The position numbers and the translations under genes were made by a program. Shown here in pieces: positions 17,827-27,158 of a DNA stretch of 64,000 bases. The stretch spans positions 28,637 to 92,636 of the forward strand of contig NZ_FRBC01000011.1 in the NCBI RefSeq assembly GCF_900142515.1, written 5' to 3'. The DNA is from Pseudoselenomonas ruminantium. GTDB lineage: Bacteria; Bacillota; Negativicutes; Selenomonadales; Selenomonadaceae. Position 1 is the stretch's first letter. The number at the start of each line of letters is the position of its first letter. Below the pieces are notes generated by a model. It saw only the letters and a program-made list of their open reading frames with translations, was not told the origin of the DNA and did no database searches.

Positions 17827-18543
17827 TTATTTTACTTTCTCCATTTCTTCAATAATCTTCAAAGCGGCAGCCTTCGGATCAGCCGAGGCATAGATAGGAC
17901 GGCCAATCACCAGATGGGTGGACCCATCTTTGAGGGCACTTGCCGGTGTCGCGATACGGCTTTGATCGTTGACATCACTGCCCGCAGGCCGGATTCCCGG
18001 CGTGACAATCAGAAAATCATCGCCACAGGCTTCCCTTATAAGGGCAGCTTCCTGCGCAGAAGCCACTACACCATCCAAGCCGGCTTTCTTGGCCAGCTTG
18101 GCATAGCGCACAACAGCTCCCTTGATCTGCATGGCCTGTCCGAGGCCTTCCCAATCTTCCTGATTGATGCTGGTCAGCACTGTAACCGCAATGAGTTTTG
18201 GACACGCAATCCCCAGCTTCTCAGCTTCCACATGCATCCTGTCCACGGTGGTCTTCATCATGGTATAGCCGCCGCTGGCATGCACATTGAGCATGGTCGC
18301 TCCCAGCCGCATCAGCGAGCAGATACCGCCCGCCGCCGTATTGGGTATATCGTGAAGTTTGAGATCAAGGAAAACATCTTTTCCCTGCTCTTTGAGCCAG
18401 GTTACCACCTGAGCGCCCACACTGTAAAAGAGCTCCATGCCGACCTTATAATAGGACACACTGTCTCCTAATGATGTTACCAGCCGCTTCACATCTTCCA
18501 TCATGTGGAAATCAAGAGCTGCTATCAAGCGTTCATCTGCCAT
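17827..18543 (-). CDS. pyrF: Orotidine-5'-phosphate decarboxylase
   Basis: PyrF of 238 aa, the TIM-barrel enzyme that makes UMP from OMP. LIAALDFH at the N-terminus and DVFLDLKLHDIPNT near residue 60 carry the catalytic Asp-Lys-Asp array. IVTPGIRPAGSD and LVIGRPIYASADP form the phosphate site. GGAGG lies 9 nt before the ATG. Confidence 0.96.
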   Translation of the reverse strand: MADERLIAALDFHMMEDVKRLVTSLGDSVSYYKVGMELFYSVGAQVVTWLKEQGKDVFLDLKLHDIPNTAAGGICSLMRLGATMLNVHASGGYTMMKTTVDRMHVEAEKLGIACPKLIAVTVLTSINQEDWEGLGQAMQIKGAVVRYAKLAKKAGLDGVVASAQEAALIREACGDDFLIVTPGIRPAGSDVNDQSRIATPASALKDGSTHLVIGRPIYASADPKAAALKIIEEMEKVK

Positions 18544-18579
18544 AACCTGGGCCTCCTGTATCTACTGTAAAAATCTGAA

Positions 18580-19509
18580 TTAAAGTGCTGCACCGATAAT
18601 ATCCCGGACTGACTCGATATGCTGCTGGGCCAGATAATCGTTGATGCCATCGCAGATTTTCATGGTTACAGCGGGATCACTGAAGTTAGCCGTACCTACC
18701 GCCACTGCGCTGGCTCCCGCCAGCAGGAACTCAATGGCATCCTCGGCGGAGCTGATGCCCCCCATGCCAATAAGCGGAACCTTGACGGCTTTTGCCACCT
18801 GATAGACCATGCGCAAGGCCACGGGCTTCACACAGGGGCCGGACAGGCCGCCGGTGATGTTGCCGAGTGTCGGCTTTTTCGTGCGGATATTGATTTCCAT
18901 GCCCAGCAGAGTGTTAATGAGCGAAATCATATCAGCTCCTGCGGCCTCTACGGCTTTGGCCATGGTGACAATGTCCGTGACGTTAGGCGAAAGCTTCAGG
19001 ATAACCGGCTTCTTCGTATGAGCCTTGGCCTCCTTGACCACCGCAGCCGCAGCCTTAGGGTCGGTACCGAAGACAATGCCCCCCTCCTTGACGTTGGGAC
19101 AGGAGACATTGAGTTCGATGGCCGCCACCTCCGGCACATCCAGCATTTCAGCCAGAACACCGTATTCTTCCGCAGTGCTGCCCGAGATATTCACGATTAC
19201 ATTCATATTGTATTTCGCGAGGCGGGGCAAAGTTTCCTGCAAGAAAACCTCCACGCCGGGATTTTCCAGACCGATGCAGTTGAGCATGCCGCCAGGCGTT
19301 TCCGTGATGCGGATGCCTTCGTTGCCCCGGCGGGGCTTCAGGGTGGTGCCTTTGACCATGACACCGCCAAGTCTTGACAAGTCAACGAATTCGGCAAATT
19401 CCTCGCCAAAGCCGAAGGTGCCCGACGCCGTCAGTACCGGTGTATTCATGGGAATACCGGCAATACTCGTAAACAGACGCTTGTCCTGCATATTTATGTT
19501 CCTGCTCAT
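18580..19509 (-). CDS. pyrD: Dihydroorotate dehydrogenase B, catalytic subunit
   Basis: PyrDB (class 1B) of 309 aa, which oxidises dihydroorotate with FMN. ELNVSCPNVKEGG contains the catalytic Cys of class 1 enzymes. GGLSGPCVKPVALRMV and the C-terminal IGMGGISSAEDA bind FMN. It works as a heterotetramer with PyrK, so electrons go to NAD+. The start at 19509 overlaps the pyrK stop (ATGA) with GGAGGTG 11 nt upstream; ATG 19491 is an alternative. Confidence 0.95.
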   Translation of the reverse strand: MSRNINMQDKRLFTSIAGIPMNTPVLTASGTFGFGEEFAEFVDLSRLGGVMVKGTTLKPRRGNEGIRITETPGGMLNCIGLENPGVEVFLQETLPRLAKYNMNVIVNISGSTAEEYGVLAEMLDVPEVAAIELNVSCPNVKEGGIVFGTDPKAAAAVVKEAKAHTKKPVILKLSPNVTDIVTMAKAVEAAGADMISLINTLLGMEINIRTKKPTLGNITGGLSGPCVKPVALRMVYQVAKAVKVPLIGMGGISSAEDAIEFLLAGASAVAVGTANFSDPAVTMKICDGINDYLAQQHIESVRDIIGAAL

Positions 19510-20288
19510 GACAGGTCAAACACCTCCTGGGCATAGAATACCGGGCCATCCTTGCAGACCTTCTTGCGCTTCCCATCCGTGGTATCGATGGAACAGGACA
19601 GGCAGGCCCCGAGGCCGCAGCCCATGCGCTTTTCCAAGGAAACCTGGCAGGGAATTCCCTGCTTATGGGCAATCTTGGCGATGCCCTGCATCATGATTTC
19701 CGGGCCGCAGGCCACAACGAGGTCATACCCCCCCTTGGCCAGGATTTCCGGCAAAGCCATGGTGGTAAAGCCCTTCTGGCCATAGGAACCGTCATCGGTA
19801 GTGCAGAAGACATCCTGCACCAGAGGAGAATAAAGCTCCTCCCAGAAAAGTTCCTGCTTACAGCGGCCGCCCATCAGGATATCGGCCTTGCCCCCCATAG
19901 CGGAGGCGTAGAACAACAGCGGGGAAAGGCCCATGCCGCCGCCCACCAGCAAGGGGCGTTTGGCCGTCATGGCAAAGCCATGGCCCAAGGGTCCCAATAC
20001 GTTGATGACCGTCCCGGCCTTGACCTTTGCCAAGGCCGCTGTGCCCTTCCCCACCGTCCGGTAGATAAAGGCCACGGTGCCTGTCTGCAGATTGCGGGCG
20101 GCGATGCCCACTGGACGGCGCAGGGTAAAGGCGCCGTCGGGAATCTGCAGCTGCACGAACTGCCCCGGCTCTGCCTCCCGGGCAATTTTGGGGGCTTCTA
20201 CCTCCAGGTAGTACACCCCGCTCACCAATTCCCGGTTCAAGATAACCTCGGCATCCACCAAAGCCTTAGGCAAGGTCGTCACCTCCAC
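19506..20288 (-). CDS. pyrK: Dihydroorotate dehydrogenase electron-transfer subunit
   Basis: PyrK of about 255-260 aa. FAD-binding region with [13 protein letters not shown]-binding [14 protein letters not shown], and C-terminal [2Fe-2S] cysteines in [11 protein letters not shown] and the later C. It passes electrons from PyrDB to NAD+. A start at GTG 20288 would overlap carB by 23 nt. TTG 20273 is equally likely because GGAGGTG lies 7-8 nt before it. Confidence 0.95.
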   Translation of the reverse strand: MEVTTLPKALVDAEVILNRELVSGVYYLEVEAPKIAREAEPGQFVQLQIPDGAFTLRRPVGIAARNLQTGTVAFIYRTVGKGTAALAKVKAGTVINVLGPLGHGFAMTAKRPLLVGGGMGLSPLLFYASAMGGKADILMGGRCKQELFWEELYSPLVQDVFCTTDDGSYGQKGFTTMALPEILAKGGYDLVVACGPEIMMQGIAKIAHKQGIPCQVSLEKRMGCGLGACLSCSIDTTDGKRKKVCKDGPVFYAQEVFDLS

Positions 20289-23200
20289 CTACATAATCCT
20301 GGATGGCCAGCGAGTACACGAGACGGCGCTCCCGCATGAAGGACAGCACCCGCATCACTTCCCAGGCAGTATCGAGAGAGGTCAGGCAGGCAATGCCATG
20401 CTCTACCGTAGCCCGGCGAATCTTGAAACCATCCTTCAGGGAATGCTTGCCCTGCGTCAAGGTATTGATGACCATATGAATCTTGCCGGTCTTGATTTTC
20501 TCGATGATGTCGGAGCTGCGCTCATGCACCTTGCCTACTACTTCCACATCGATGCCCATGGACTTGATGGCCTTTGCCGTACCTTCCGTGGCAGCGATGT
20601 TGAAGTCCAGTTCCGAGAAAGCCTTCGCCAGCTGTTTCATCTCTTCTTTGTCCTTATCGGCTACCGTGAAGAGGACGCATCCCTTGGTGGGCACGTTGAT
20701 GCCGGAACCCACAATGGCCTTGTAGAGGGCTCTTGCATAGTGATAGTCAATGCCCATGACCTCGCCGGTGGATTTCATTTCGGGTCCGAGGGCGATATCC
20801 ACATCCGTCATCTTGGCGAAGGAGAATACCGGTGCCTTAACGGCCACATAGGGTTTCGGCGGTACAAGGCCAGTACGGTCGCTGACTTCCTTGAGGGATG
20901 CCCCCAGCGCGATGCGGGTGGCCAGATTGACCATCTTCACATCCGTTACCTTGGACAGGAAGGGCACCGTACGGCTGGAGCGGGGGTTCACCTCGATAAT
21001 GAATACTTCATCATTGACTACTACGAACTGGATGTTCAACAGGCCTTTGACATGCAGGGCCACCGCCAAGCGCTTCGTGTAGTCGATAATCGTGTAGAGC
21101 ACCTTGGAGGGCAGAGTCTGAGCCGGATACACGGCGATACTGTCGCCAGAGTGGACGCCAGCCCGCTCCACATGTTCCATGATACCAGGAATCAGTACAT
21201 CGATACCGTCGGAGATGGCATCAACTTCCACTTCCGTGCCCTGCATGTAGCGGTCCACCAGTACCGGGTGGTCCGGGGTAACCTTGACGGCTCGGCTCAT
21301 GTAGTCACGCAGTTCCGCTTCGTTGTAGACGATTTCCATGGCCCGGCCGCCCAGCACGTAGGAGGGACGAACCATGACGGGATAGCCGATGCGCTCGGCC
21401 CCGCTGATGGCATCTTCGAGATTCGTCACGCTGATGCCCTGCGGACGGGGAATCTGCGTTTGGGTCAGCACTTCATCGAAGCGCTCACGGTCCTCTGCCC
21501 TATCGATATCATCAACAGATGTACCGAAGACCTTGACGCCAGCCTTCTGCAGGGAAACTGCCAGGTTGATGGCGGTCTGGCCGCCGAACTGGACGATAAC
21601 CCCTTCGGGCTTTTCCTTGTCGATGATGTTCAGCACATCTTCCGTGGTCAAGGGCTCGAAGTAGAGTCTGTCGGAAATATCGAAGTCCGTGGATACGGTT
21701 TCCGGGTTGTTGTTGATGATGATGGCCTCAATGCCCATTTCCTTCAATGCCCAGACCGAGTGCACAGAGCAGTAGTCAAATTCCACGCCCTGACCGATGC
21801 GGATGGGGCCGGAACCCAGCACGATGACCTTGCGTTTGTTGGATACAACCACCTCGTCCTGCTGTCCCTTGAAGGTAGAATAGTAGTACGGCGTAGCTGC
21901 TTCAAACTCAGCGGCGCAGGTATCTACCATCTTGTAGCAAGGCAGAACGCCCATGCTCTTGCGGGTGGTACGGATTTCATCCGCCGTCTTGCCAGTGATT
22001 TCCGCAATGGATACATCTGCCAGGCCCACATTCTTGGCCGCCAGCATCAGGCTCGGCGTCAAGGCATCACTTGCCAGCTGGTTTTCCACCTGAGCGATAT
22101 TGTTGAGTTTGTTGATGAACCACTTATCCACCTTGGTAATGTTGTGGATTTCATCCACCGTGGCAATGCCCCGGCGCAGGGCTTCGGCAATCACGAAGAT
22201 GCGCTCGTCATTGACCCGGGACAGATTCTTCTTCACCCGGGCATCATCCCACTCTGCCATCTTGGGCATGGAGAGACGGTGCACGCCGATTTCCAGTGAG
22301 CGCACAGCCTTGAGGATGGCGCCTTCGAAGTGGCGGTCAATGCTCATGACCTCGCCAGTGGCCTTCATCTGGGTTCCCAGCGTCTTGTCCGCATAGACGA
22401 ACTTGTCAAAGGGCCAGCGGGGGAATTTTACCACGCAGTAGTCCAGAGAAGGCTCGAAGCAGGCCTTGGTCTTCTGGGTAACGGCGTTGGTGATTTCATC
22501 CAGCGTGTAACCGATGGCAATCTTGGCGGAAACCTTGGCAATAGGATAACCCGTAGCCTTGGAAGCCAAGGCCGAAGAGCGGCTCACACGGGGATTTACT
22601 TCGATTACATAATAGCGGTTGCTGTTGGGATCCAGCGCATACTGGGCGTTGCAGCCGCCCTCGATGCCCAGCTCGCGGATAATACGCAAGGATGCGCTGC
22701 GGAGCATCTGATATTCATGATCCGTGAGCGTCTGGGATGGTGCCACGACAATGGAATCACCAGTATGCACGCCCACCGGATCGAAGTTTTCCATGTTGCA
22801 GACGGTGATGCAGTTGTCATTGCCGTCCCGCATGACTTCGTACTCGATTTCCTTCCAGCCGGCCACACTGCGCTCGATGAGCACCTGGCCAATCAGGGAG
22901 TAGTTGAGGCCCTTGATGACGATGTCGATGAGTTCCTCTTCGTTCTCGGCAATACCGCCGCCGGTCCCCCCCATAGTGTAAGCCGGACGCACGATCACCG
23001 GATAGCCGATTTCCGTAGCAAATGCCACGGCACTGGGCACATCTTCCACAATGGTACTTTCCGGAATGGGTTCTCCGAGCTTTTCCATGGTTTCCTTGAA
23101 GAGTTCACGATCCTCAGCCTGCTTGATAGCAGACAGTGGCGTTCCCAAAAGCTCTACACCGTACTTTTCGAGCACACCGCGCTCAGCCAGCTGTACGGCC

Positions 23201-23493
23201 AGGTTCAAACCAGCCTGACCACCGAGAGTTGCGAGCAGACCATCCGGTTTTTCCTTCGCAATGATTTCTTCCAAGAATTCCGGCGTCAGCGGCTCAATAT
23301 ACACCCGGTCGGCAATATGCGTATCGGTCATAATAGTTGCCGGATTGGAGTTTACAAGAACAACTTCCAAACCTTCTTCTTTGAGTGCCCGGCAAGCCTG
23401 GGAACCAGCGTAGTCAAATTCCGCTGCCTGACCGATGATGATGGGTCCCGAGCCAATTACCATTACTTTTTTGAGATTTTCCTTTTTTGGCAT
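20266..23493 (-). CDS. carB: Carbamoyl phosphate synthetase large subunit
   Basis: CarB of 1075 aa, full length. It has two duplicated ATP-grasp halves ([14 protein letters not shown] in the first, [16 protein letters not shown] in the second), each preceded by an N-terminal biotin-carboxylase-like fold ([20 protein letters not shown] and [20 protein letters not shown]). The C-terminal MGS-like allosteric region starts near residue 930, where UMP usually inhibits. It partners with CarA, one base downstream of the carA stop. Confidence 0.97.
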   Translation of the reverse strand: MPKKENLKKVMVIGSGPIIIGQAAEFDYAGSQACRALKEEGLEVVLVNSNPATIMTDTHIADRVYIEPLTPEFLEEIIAKEKPDGLLATLGGQAGLNLAVQLAERGVLEKYGVELLGTPLSAIKQAEDRELFKETMEKLGEPIPESTIVEDVPSAVAFATEIGYPVIVRPAYTMGGTGGGIAENEEELIDIVIKGLNYSLIGQVLIERSVAGWKEIEYEVMRDGNDNCITVCNMENFDPVGVHTGDSIVVAPSQTLTDHEYQMLRSASLRIIRELGIEGGCNAQYALDPNSNRYYVIEVNPRVSRSSALASKATGYPIAKVSAKIAIGYTLDEITNAVTQKTKACFEPSLDYCVVKFPRWPFDKFVYADKTLGTQMKATGEVMSIDRHFEGAILKAVRSLEIGVHRLSMPKMAEWDDARVKKNLSRVNDERIFVIAEALRRGIATVDEIHNITKVDKWFINKLNNIAQVENQLASDALTPSLMLAAKNVGLADVSIAEITGKTADEIRTTRKSMGVLPCYKMVDTCAAEFEAATPYYYSTFKGQQDEVVVSNKRKVIVLGSGPIRIGQGVEFDYCSVHSVWALKEMGIEAIIINNNPETVSTDFDISDRLYFEPLTTEDVLNIIDKEKPEGVIVQFGGQTAINLAVSLQKAGVKVFGTSVDDIDRAEDRERFDEVLTQTQIPRPQGISVTNLEDAISGAERIGYPVMVRPSYVLGGRAMEIVYNEAELRDYMSRAVKVTPDHPVLVDRYMQGTEVEVDAISDGIDVLIPGIMEHVERAGVHSGDSIAVYPAQTLPSKVLYTIIDYTKRLAVALHVKGLLNIQFVVVNDEVFIIEVNPRSSRTVPFLSKVTDVKMVNLATRIALGASLKEVSDRTGLVPPKPYVAVKAPVFSFAKMTDVDIALGPEMKSTGEVMGIDYHYARALYKAIVGSGINVPTKGCVLFTVADKDKEEMKQLAKAFSELDFNIAATEGTAKAIKSMGIDVEVVGKVHERSSDIIEKIKTGKIHMVINTLTQGKHSLKDGFKIRRATVEHGIACLTSLDTAWEVMRVLSFMRERRLVYSLAIQDYVGGGDDLA

Positions 23494-23494
23494 C

Positions 23495-24565
23495 TTATTC
23501 TCCCTTCAACATGGTCCAAAATTCATCGAATAAATAAAGGTTGTCGTCCGGGCCCGGGGAGGCTTCCGGATGATACTGCACGGAGAACAGGGGCAGTTCC
23601 GTGTGACGCATGCCCTCTACCGTGCCATCGTTGACATTGATATGCGTGACTTCCAGCGGCAGATCCTTCAAGGACTCCTCCTCCACCGCATAGCCGTGGT
23701 TCTGGGAAGAAATCTGCACCTTGCCCGTGCGCAGGTCTTTGACGGGCTGATTGGAGCCGCGATGGCCGAACTTCAGCTTGTAGGTCTTAGCCCCCAAAGC
23801 TCTGGCCAGCAGCTGATGCCCCAGGCAGATACCGAAGATGGGTTTCTTGCCGATCAGCTTCTGGATTTCCGCCACGATTTCCGGCACATCGGCAGGATCA
23901 CCAGGACCGTTGGAAAGGAAAATGCCATCAGGATTCATGGCCAGAATATCTTCTGCCTTCGTGTCTGCCGGCACTACCTGCAGCTTGCAGCCGATGTCAT
24001 GGAGGGAAGTCAGGATGTTCTGCTTCACGCCGAAGTCCATGGCCACCACCAGCGGCGCATCTTCTTTTTCTGCCTCTATAGTATAAGCTTCCGGTGTGGT
24101 CACTTCCATAACCACTTCCTTCTTGATAGGCACAGCCATGAGCTTGTCGATTTCTTCCTGGCTGGCATCCTCGGGTACGATAATCCCCTTCATGGTACCG
24201 GCGTTGCGGATCTTGCGCGTTACGGCCCGGGTATCCACATCATAAAGGCAGGGAATATCCTGTTTGGTCAGGAACTCCGCCAGACTCTCTTCATAATGCC
24301 AGTTGCTGCCCAGCTCGCAAAGCTCACCGATTACGAAACCACCCACGAAAGCCTTGCGGGACTGCATGAAAATCTCCGCAATGCCGTAGTTGCCTACCAT
24401 GGGATAGGTCAGCGTCAGAATCTGGCGGCAATAGCTGGGGTCCGTCAGGCTTTCCTGATACCCCGTCATGCTGGTGTTGAACACCACTTCGCCGGTGGCC
24501 CGGCTGTCATTCAATAACTGCCCCGTAAAAACGCTGCCGTCTTCGAGGATTAATTTACCCTTCAT
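23495..24565 (-). CDS. carA: Carbamoyl phosphate synthetase small subunit
   Basis: CarA of 356 aa: glutamine amidotransferase that supplies ammonia to CarB. The N-terminal domain contains [17 protein letters not shown]. The class I amidotransferase domain has [15 protein letters not shown] with the nucleophile Cys, and HYPEASPGP-type sequence ([13 protein letters not shown]) with the catalytic His and Glu. 18 nt after pyrC. Confidence 0.97.
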   Translation of the reverse strand: MKGKLILEDGSVFTGQLLNDSRATGEVVFNTSMTGYQESLTDPSYCRQILTLTYPMVGNYGIAEIFMQSRKAFVGGFVIGELCELGSNWHYEESLAEFLTKQDIPCLYDVDTRAVTRKIRNAGTMKGIIVPEDASQEEIDKLMAVPIKKEVVMEVTTPEAYTIEAEKEDAPLVVAMDFGVKQNILTSLHDIGCKLQVVPADTKAEDILAMNPDGIFLSNGPGDPADVPEIVAEIQKLIGKKPIFGICLGHQLLARALGAKTYKLKFGHRGSNQPVKDLRTGKVQISSQNHGYAVEEESLKDLPLEVTHINVNDGTVEGMRHTELPLFSVQYHPEASPGPDDNLYLFDEFWTMLKGE

Positions 24566-24583
24566 GAAAACACCTCATATCTG

Positions 24584-25873
24584 TTAGTCCAGGATTTTGC
24601 CTTCCTGCATAACTACTTTACCCTTAACCATGGTCAGCACTGCCTTGCCTTTGAGCTTGCGGCCCACAAAGGGACTGTGGCTGCCCTTGGTGTAGAATTC
24701 TTTTTCGTCAACCGTCCACTCAAGTTCCGGGTCGATTACCGTGATATCTGCCTGTGCACCAACGCTCAACTTGCCTGCATCCAGACCGAAAACCTGAGCC
24801 GGTTCATAGCTCATCTTGGAAACAATCATCGGCAGATCCAGTTTCTGCGTATGATACAAATCCGTCAGCATAACGCCCAAGGAAGTTTCTAGGCCTGGGA
24901 AACCACTCGGTGCATAGATATACTCCCTGTCCTTCTCTTCCTGCGCATGTGGGCTGTGATCCGTGACGATGGCATCGATGGTGCCGTCCTTCAGCCCTTC
25001 CAGAATCGCGTCACAGTCTTTCTGTGCCCGCAGGGGCGGATTGATTTTCGTGGAGGTGTCAAAGAGGTTGACACATTCTTCCGTCATGGTCAGATGCTGA
25101 GGCGTGGCCTCTGCCGTTACCTTGACGCCCCGTTTCTTGGCCTGACGCACGATATCCACCGCCCGGGCGGAACTGATATGCGCGATATGGACTTTGGAAC
25201 CAGCGTACTCAGCCAGCATGATGTCCCGGGCCACAGCGATGTCCTCGGCAACCGTAGGACGGCCCTTGAGGCCCAGCATGGCGCTGCGATGACCTTCGTT
25301 CATCACGCCGTCTTCAATCAGCGTAGGCTCCTCCTCATGGTTGATGATGACCTTATCAAAGGTGTGGAGGTAGTCAAAGGCATTGAGCATGACCTTGGCA
25401 CTGGGGTCGAAATGACCATCATCGGAGAAGGCCACTGCCCCGGCTTCCAGCATATCCCCCATCTCCGCCAGTTCCTTGCCTTCTTGATTCTTGGTAACGG
25501 CGCCGATGATTTCCACATTGACGACACCGACTTCCTGAGCGCGCATCTTCAGGCTGCGCACCAGTGCTGCCGAATCCACAGCCGGCTTGGTGTTGGGCAT
25601 GGTGCAGATGGTGGTAAAACCGCCTGCTGCCGCCGCCTGGGTACCGGAAGCAAAGTCTTCCTTGGCTTCCTGGCCCGGTTCCCGCAGATGAACGTGGAGG
25701 TCGATAAGGCCAGGAGTTACCACCTTGCCGCTGACATCCAGCACTTTGTCAGCCGTTTCCTCGATGCCTGCTGCAATCTTGACCACCTTGCCATCTTCCA
25801 CCAGTACATCTGCCACTTCATCGAATTTATTTTCCGGATTGATTACGCGTCCGCCTTTGAGCAAAATTTTCAT
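24584..25873 (-). CDS. pyrC: Dihydroorotase
   Basis: Class I dihydroorotase of 429 aa, a zinc amidohydrolase that cyclises carbamoyl-aspartate. DLHVHLREPGQE near residue 60 gives the HxH metal site. INHEEE and VHIAHISSARA supply further His ligands, and IVTDHSPHA gives the catalytic Asp. The start overlaps the pyrB stop by 4 nt. Confidence 0.96.
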   Translation of the reverse strand: MKILLKGGRVINPENKFDEVADVLVEDGKVVKIAAGIEETADKVLDVSGKVVTPGLIDLHVHLREPGQEAKEDFASGTQAAAAGGFTTICTMPNTKPAVDSAALVRSLKMRAQEVGVVNVEIIGAVTKNQEGKELAEMGDMLEAGAVAFSDDGHFDPSAKVMLNAFDYLHTFDKVIINHEEEPTLIEDGVMNEGHRSAMLGLKGRPTVAEDIAVARDIMLAEYAGSKVHIAHISSARAVDIVRQAKKRGVKVTAEATPQHLTMTEECVNLFDTSTKINPPLRAQKDCDAILEGLKDGTIDAIVTDHSPHAQEEKDREYIYAPSGFPGLETSLGVMLTDLYHTQKLDLPMIVSKMSYEPAQVFGLDAGKLSVGAQADITVIDPELEWTVDEKEFYTKGSHSPFVGRKLKGKAVLTMVKGKVVMQEGKILD

Positions 25874-26826
25874 GCCTGTTTTCCTCCCGTCAGCACCAAG
25901 GTAAAGAGCGCCATGCGCACGGCCACACCATTCTGTACTTCTTCCTGAATGGCCGAATTCTTGCCATAAGCCGTGAAGGGCGAGATTTCCCAGCCCTTGT
26001 TCATGGGGCCCGGATGCAGGATCAGCACATCATCCTTGGCCAGCTTCAGCCGCGTATCGTTGAGGCCGAAGATGCGGGCATATTCTCTCGTCGTCGGGAA
26101 CAGGCCGCCCTTCATGCGCTCCAGCTGGATGCGCAGCACTTCGATGACATCAGCATTGGCGATGGCGTCTTCGATGCGTTCATGCACCACGATGCCCGGT
26201 TCTTCGTAGAGGAAGCGGGGCAGCAGCGTCTTGGGGCCGGCGATATGAACTTCCATGCCCATCTTGCGCATGCCGTAGATATCGGAGCGGGCTACACGGC
26301 TGTGGAGCACGTCGCCGATAATGGCCACCTTCAGGCCTTCCAGATGACCTTTATGCTCCTGAATCGTGAAGAGGTTCAAGAGCCCCTGTGAAGGATGAGC
26401 GTGAGCGCCGTCACCAGCGTTGAGGATTACGGGGCTGACTACGCGGGAAGCATATTCAGCCGCACCTTCTGCCTTATGGCGCATGACGATGGCATCCACG
26501 CCCATCGCCTCAATGGTGTAGAGCGTATCTCTGAGGCTTTCGCCTTTGACGATGCTGCTGGAACCTGCCGTGATGTTGACCACATCAGCTCCGAGGTATT
26601 TGCCCGCCAGCTCAAAGGATGTACGGGTACGGGTGCTGGGTTCGTAGAACAGGGTGACAATGGATTTGCCGCGCAGGGTGGGAACCTTCTTGATATCCCG
26701 ATGAATGATGTTCTTCATTTCCTTGGCGGTTTCGAGCACCAAGCGAATCTCTTCCGGGCTGAAATCCTCCAGGCCCAAAACATTCTTTCCCCGCAGGGAT
26801 ACATTGTTTTTCTCCAAGTCATTCAC
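25870..26826 (-). CDS. pyrB: Aspartate carbamoyltransferase catalytic subunit
   Basis: PyrB of 318 aa. The carbamoyl-phosphate signature FYEPSTRTRTSFE is near residue 62, and VILNAGDGAHAHPSQGLLNLF is at the second conserved site. No pyrI regulatory subunit follows, as is usual in Firmicutes, so feedback by CTP through PyrI is not expected. First gene of the eight-gene pyr operon, with the promoter at 26850-26879 and a leader of only about 17 nt. Confidence 0.96.
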   Translation of the reverse strand: MNDLEKNNVSLRGKNVLGLEDFSPEEIRLVLETAKEMKNIIHRDIKKVPTLRGKSIVTLFYEPSTRTRTSFELAGKYLGADVVNITAGSSSIVKGESLRDTLYTIEAMGVDAIVMRHKAEGAAEYASRVVSPVILNAGDGAHAHPSQGLLNLFTIQEHKGHLEGLKVAIIGDVLHSRVARSDIYGMRKMGMEVHIAGPKTLLPRFLYEEPGIVVHERIEDAIANADVIEVLRIQLERMKGGLFPTTREYARIFGLNDTRLKLAKDDVLILHPGPMNKGWEISPFTAYGKNSAIQEEVQNGVAVRMALFTLVLTGGKQA

Positions 26827-26849
26827 TCCTTAACAGGTTGACAATAATA

Positions 26850-26879
26850 ATTATACATTAAAGTTGCATAAACTTTCAA
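26850..26879 (-). promoter_or_regulatory. Promoter of the pyr operon
   Basis: TTGAAA (26874-26879), 18-bp spacer, TATAAT (26850-26855). The predicted leader to pyrB is too short for a PyrR-type attenuator, and I see no PyrR-binding loop in it. Confidence 0.75.
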
Positions 26880-26934
26880 GGGGAGAAATCCATTGTCTTT
26901 GCAAAATTTGCCCGCATATCGATAATCCAGTATC

Positions 26935-27096
26935 AAAAAAAGGAGCTTCCTATGCGTATGCATAAGAAAGCTCCCGCTTTACTTCAGGTTATAGTTATAC
27001 TACTAGCTATATGACAGGGTCCCCTTATGCGCATCGCAGTACGCATTTTAAAAAGGCAATGTATTCGTTTGTCCTTGAGCAGCTCTCGTCTGCTTT
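26935..27096 (-). ncRNA. Candidate small RNA (own promoter and terminator)
   Basis: The 332-bp gap between the oxidoreductase stop and pyrB contains a complete transcription unit with no convincing ORF: promoter 27103-27131, about 160 nt of transcript, then a strong terminator (26935-26975). The terminator stem GGAGCTTTC...GGAAGCTCC extends through TTATGC/GCATA, about 14 bp with one bulge, and is followed by seven T. Internal hairpins: AGCAG/CTGCT near the 5' end, and ATGCG/CGCAT in the middle. It could be a 6S-like or trans-acting sRNA, or an upstream attenuated leader of pyrB. I could not match it to a known family. Confidence 0.5.
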
Positions 27097-27102
27097 GTTA
27101 AC

Positions 27103-27131
27103 ATTATAGCCTGCTTGTTACTTAAATGCAA
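27103..27131 (-). promoter_or_regulatory. Promoter of the candidate small RNA
   Basis: TTGCAT (27126-27131), 17-bp spacer, TATAAT (27103-27108), starting 28 nt after the oxidoreductase stop. Confidence 0.75.
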
Positions 27132-27158
27132 CCCTTGTAAGCAATTTATTGTATTTTT

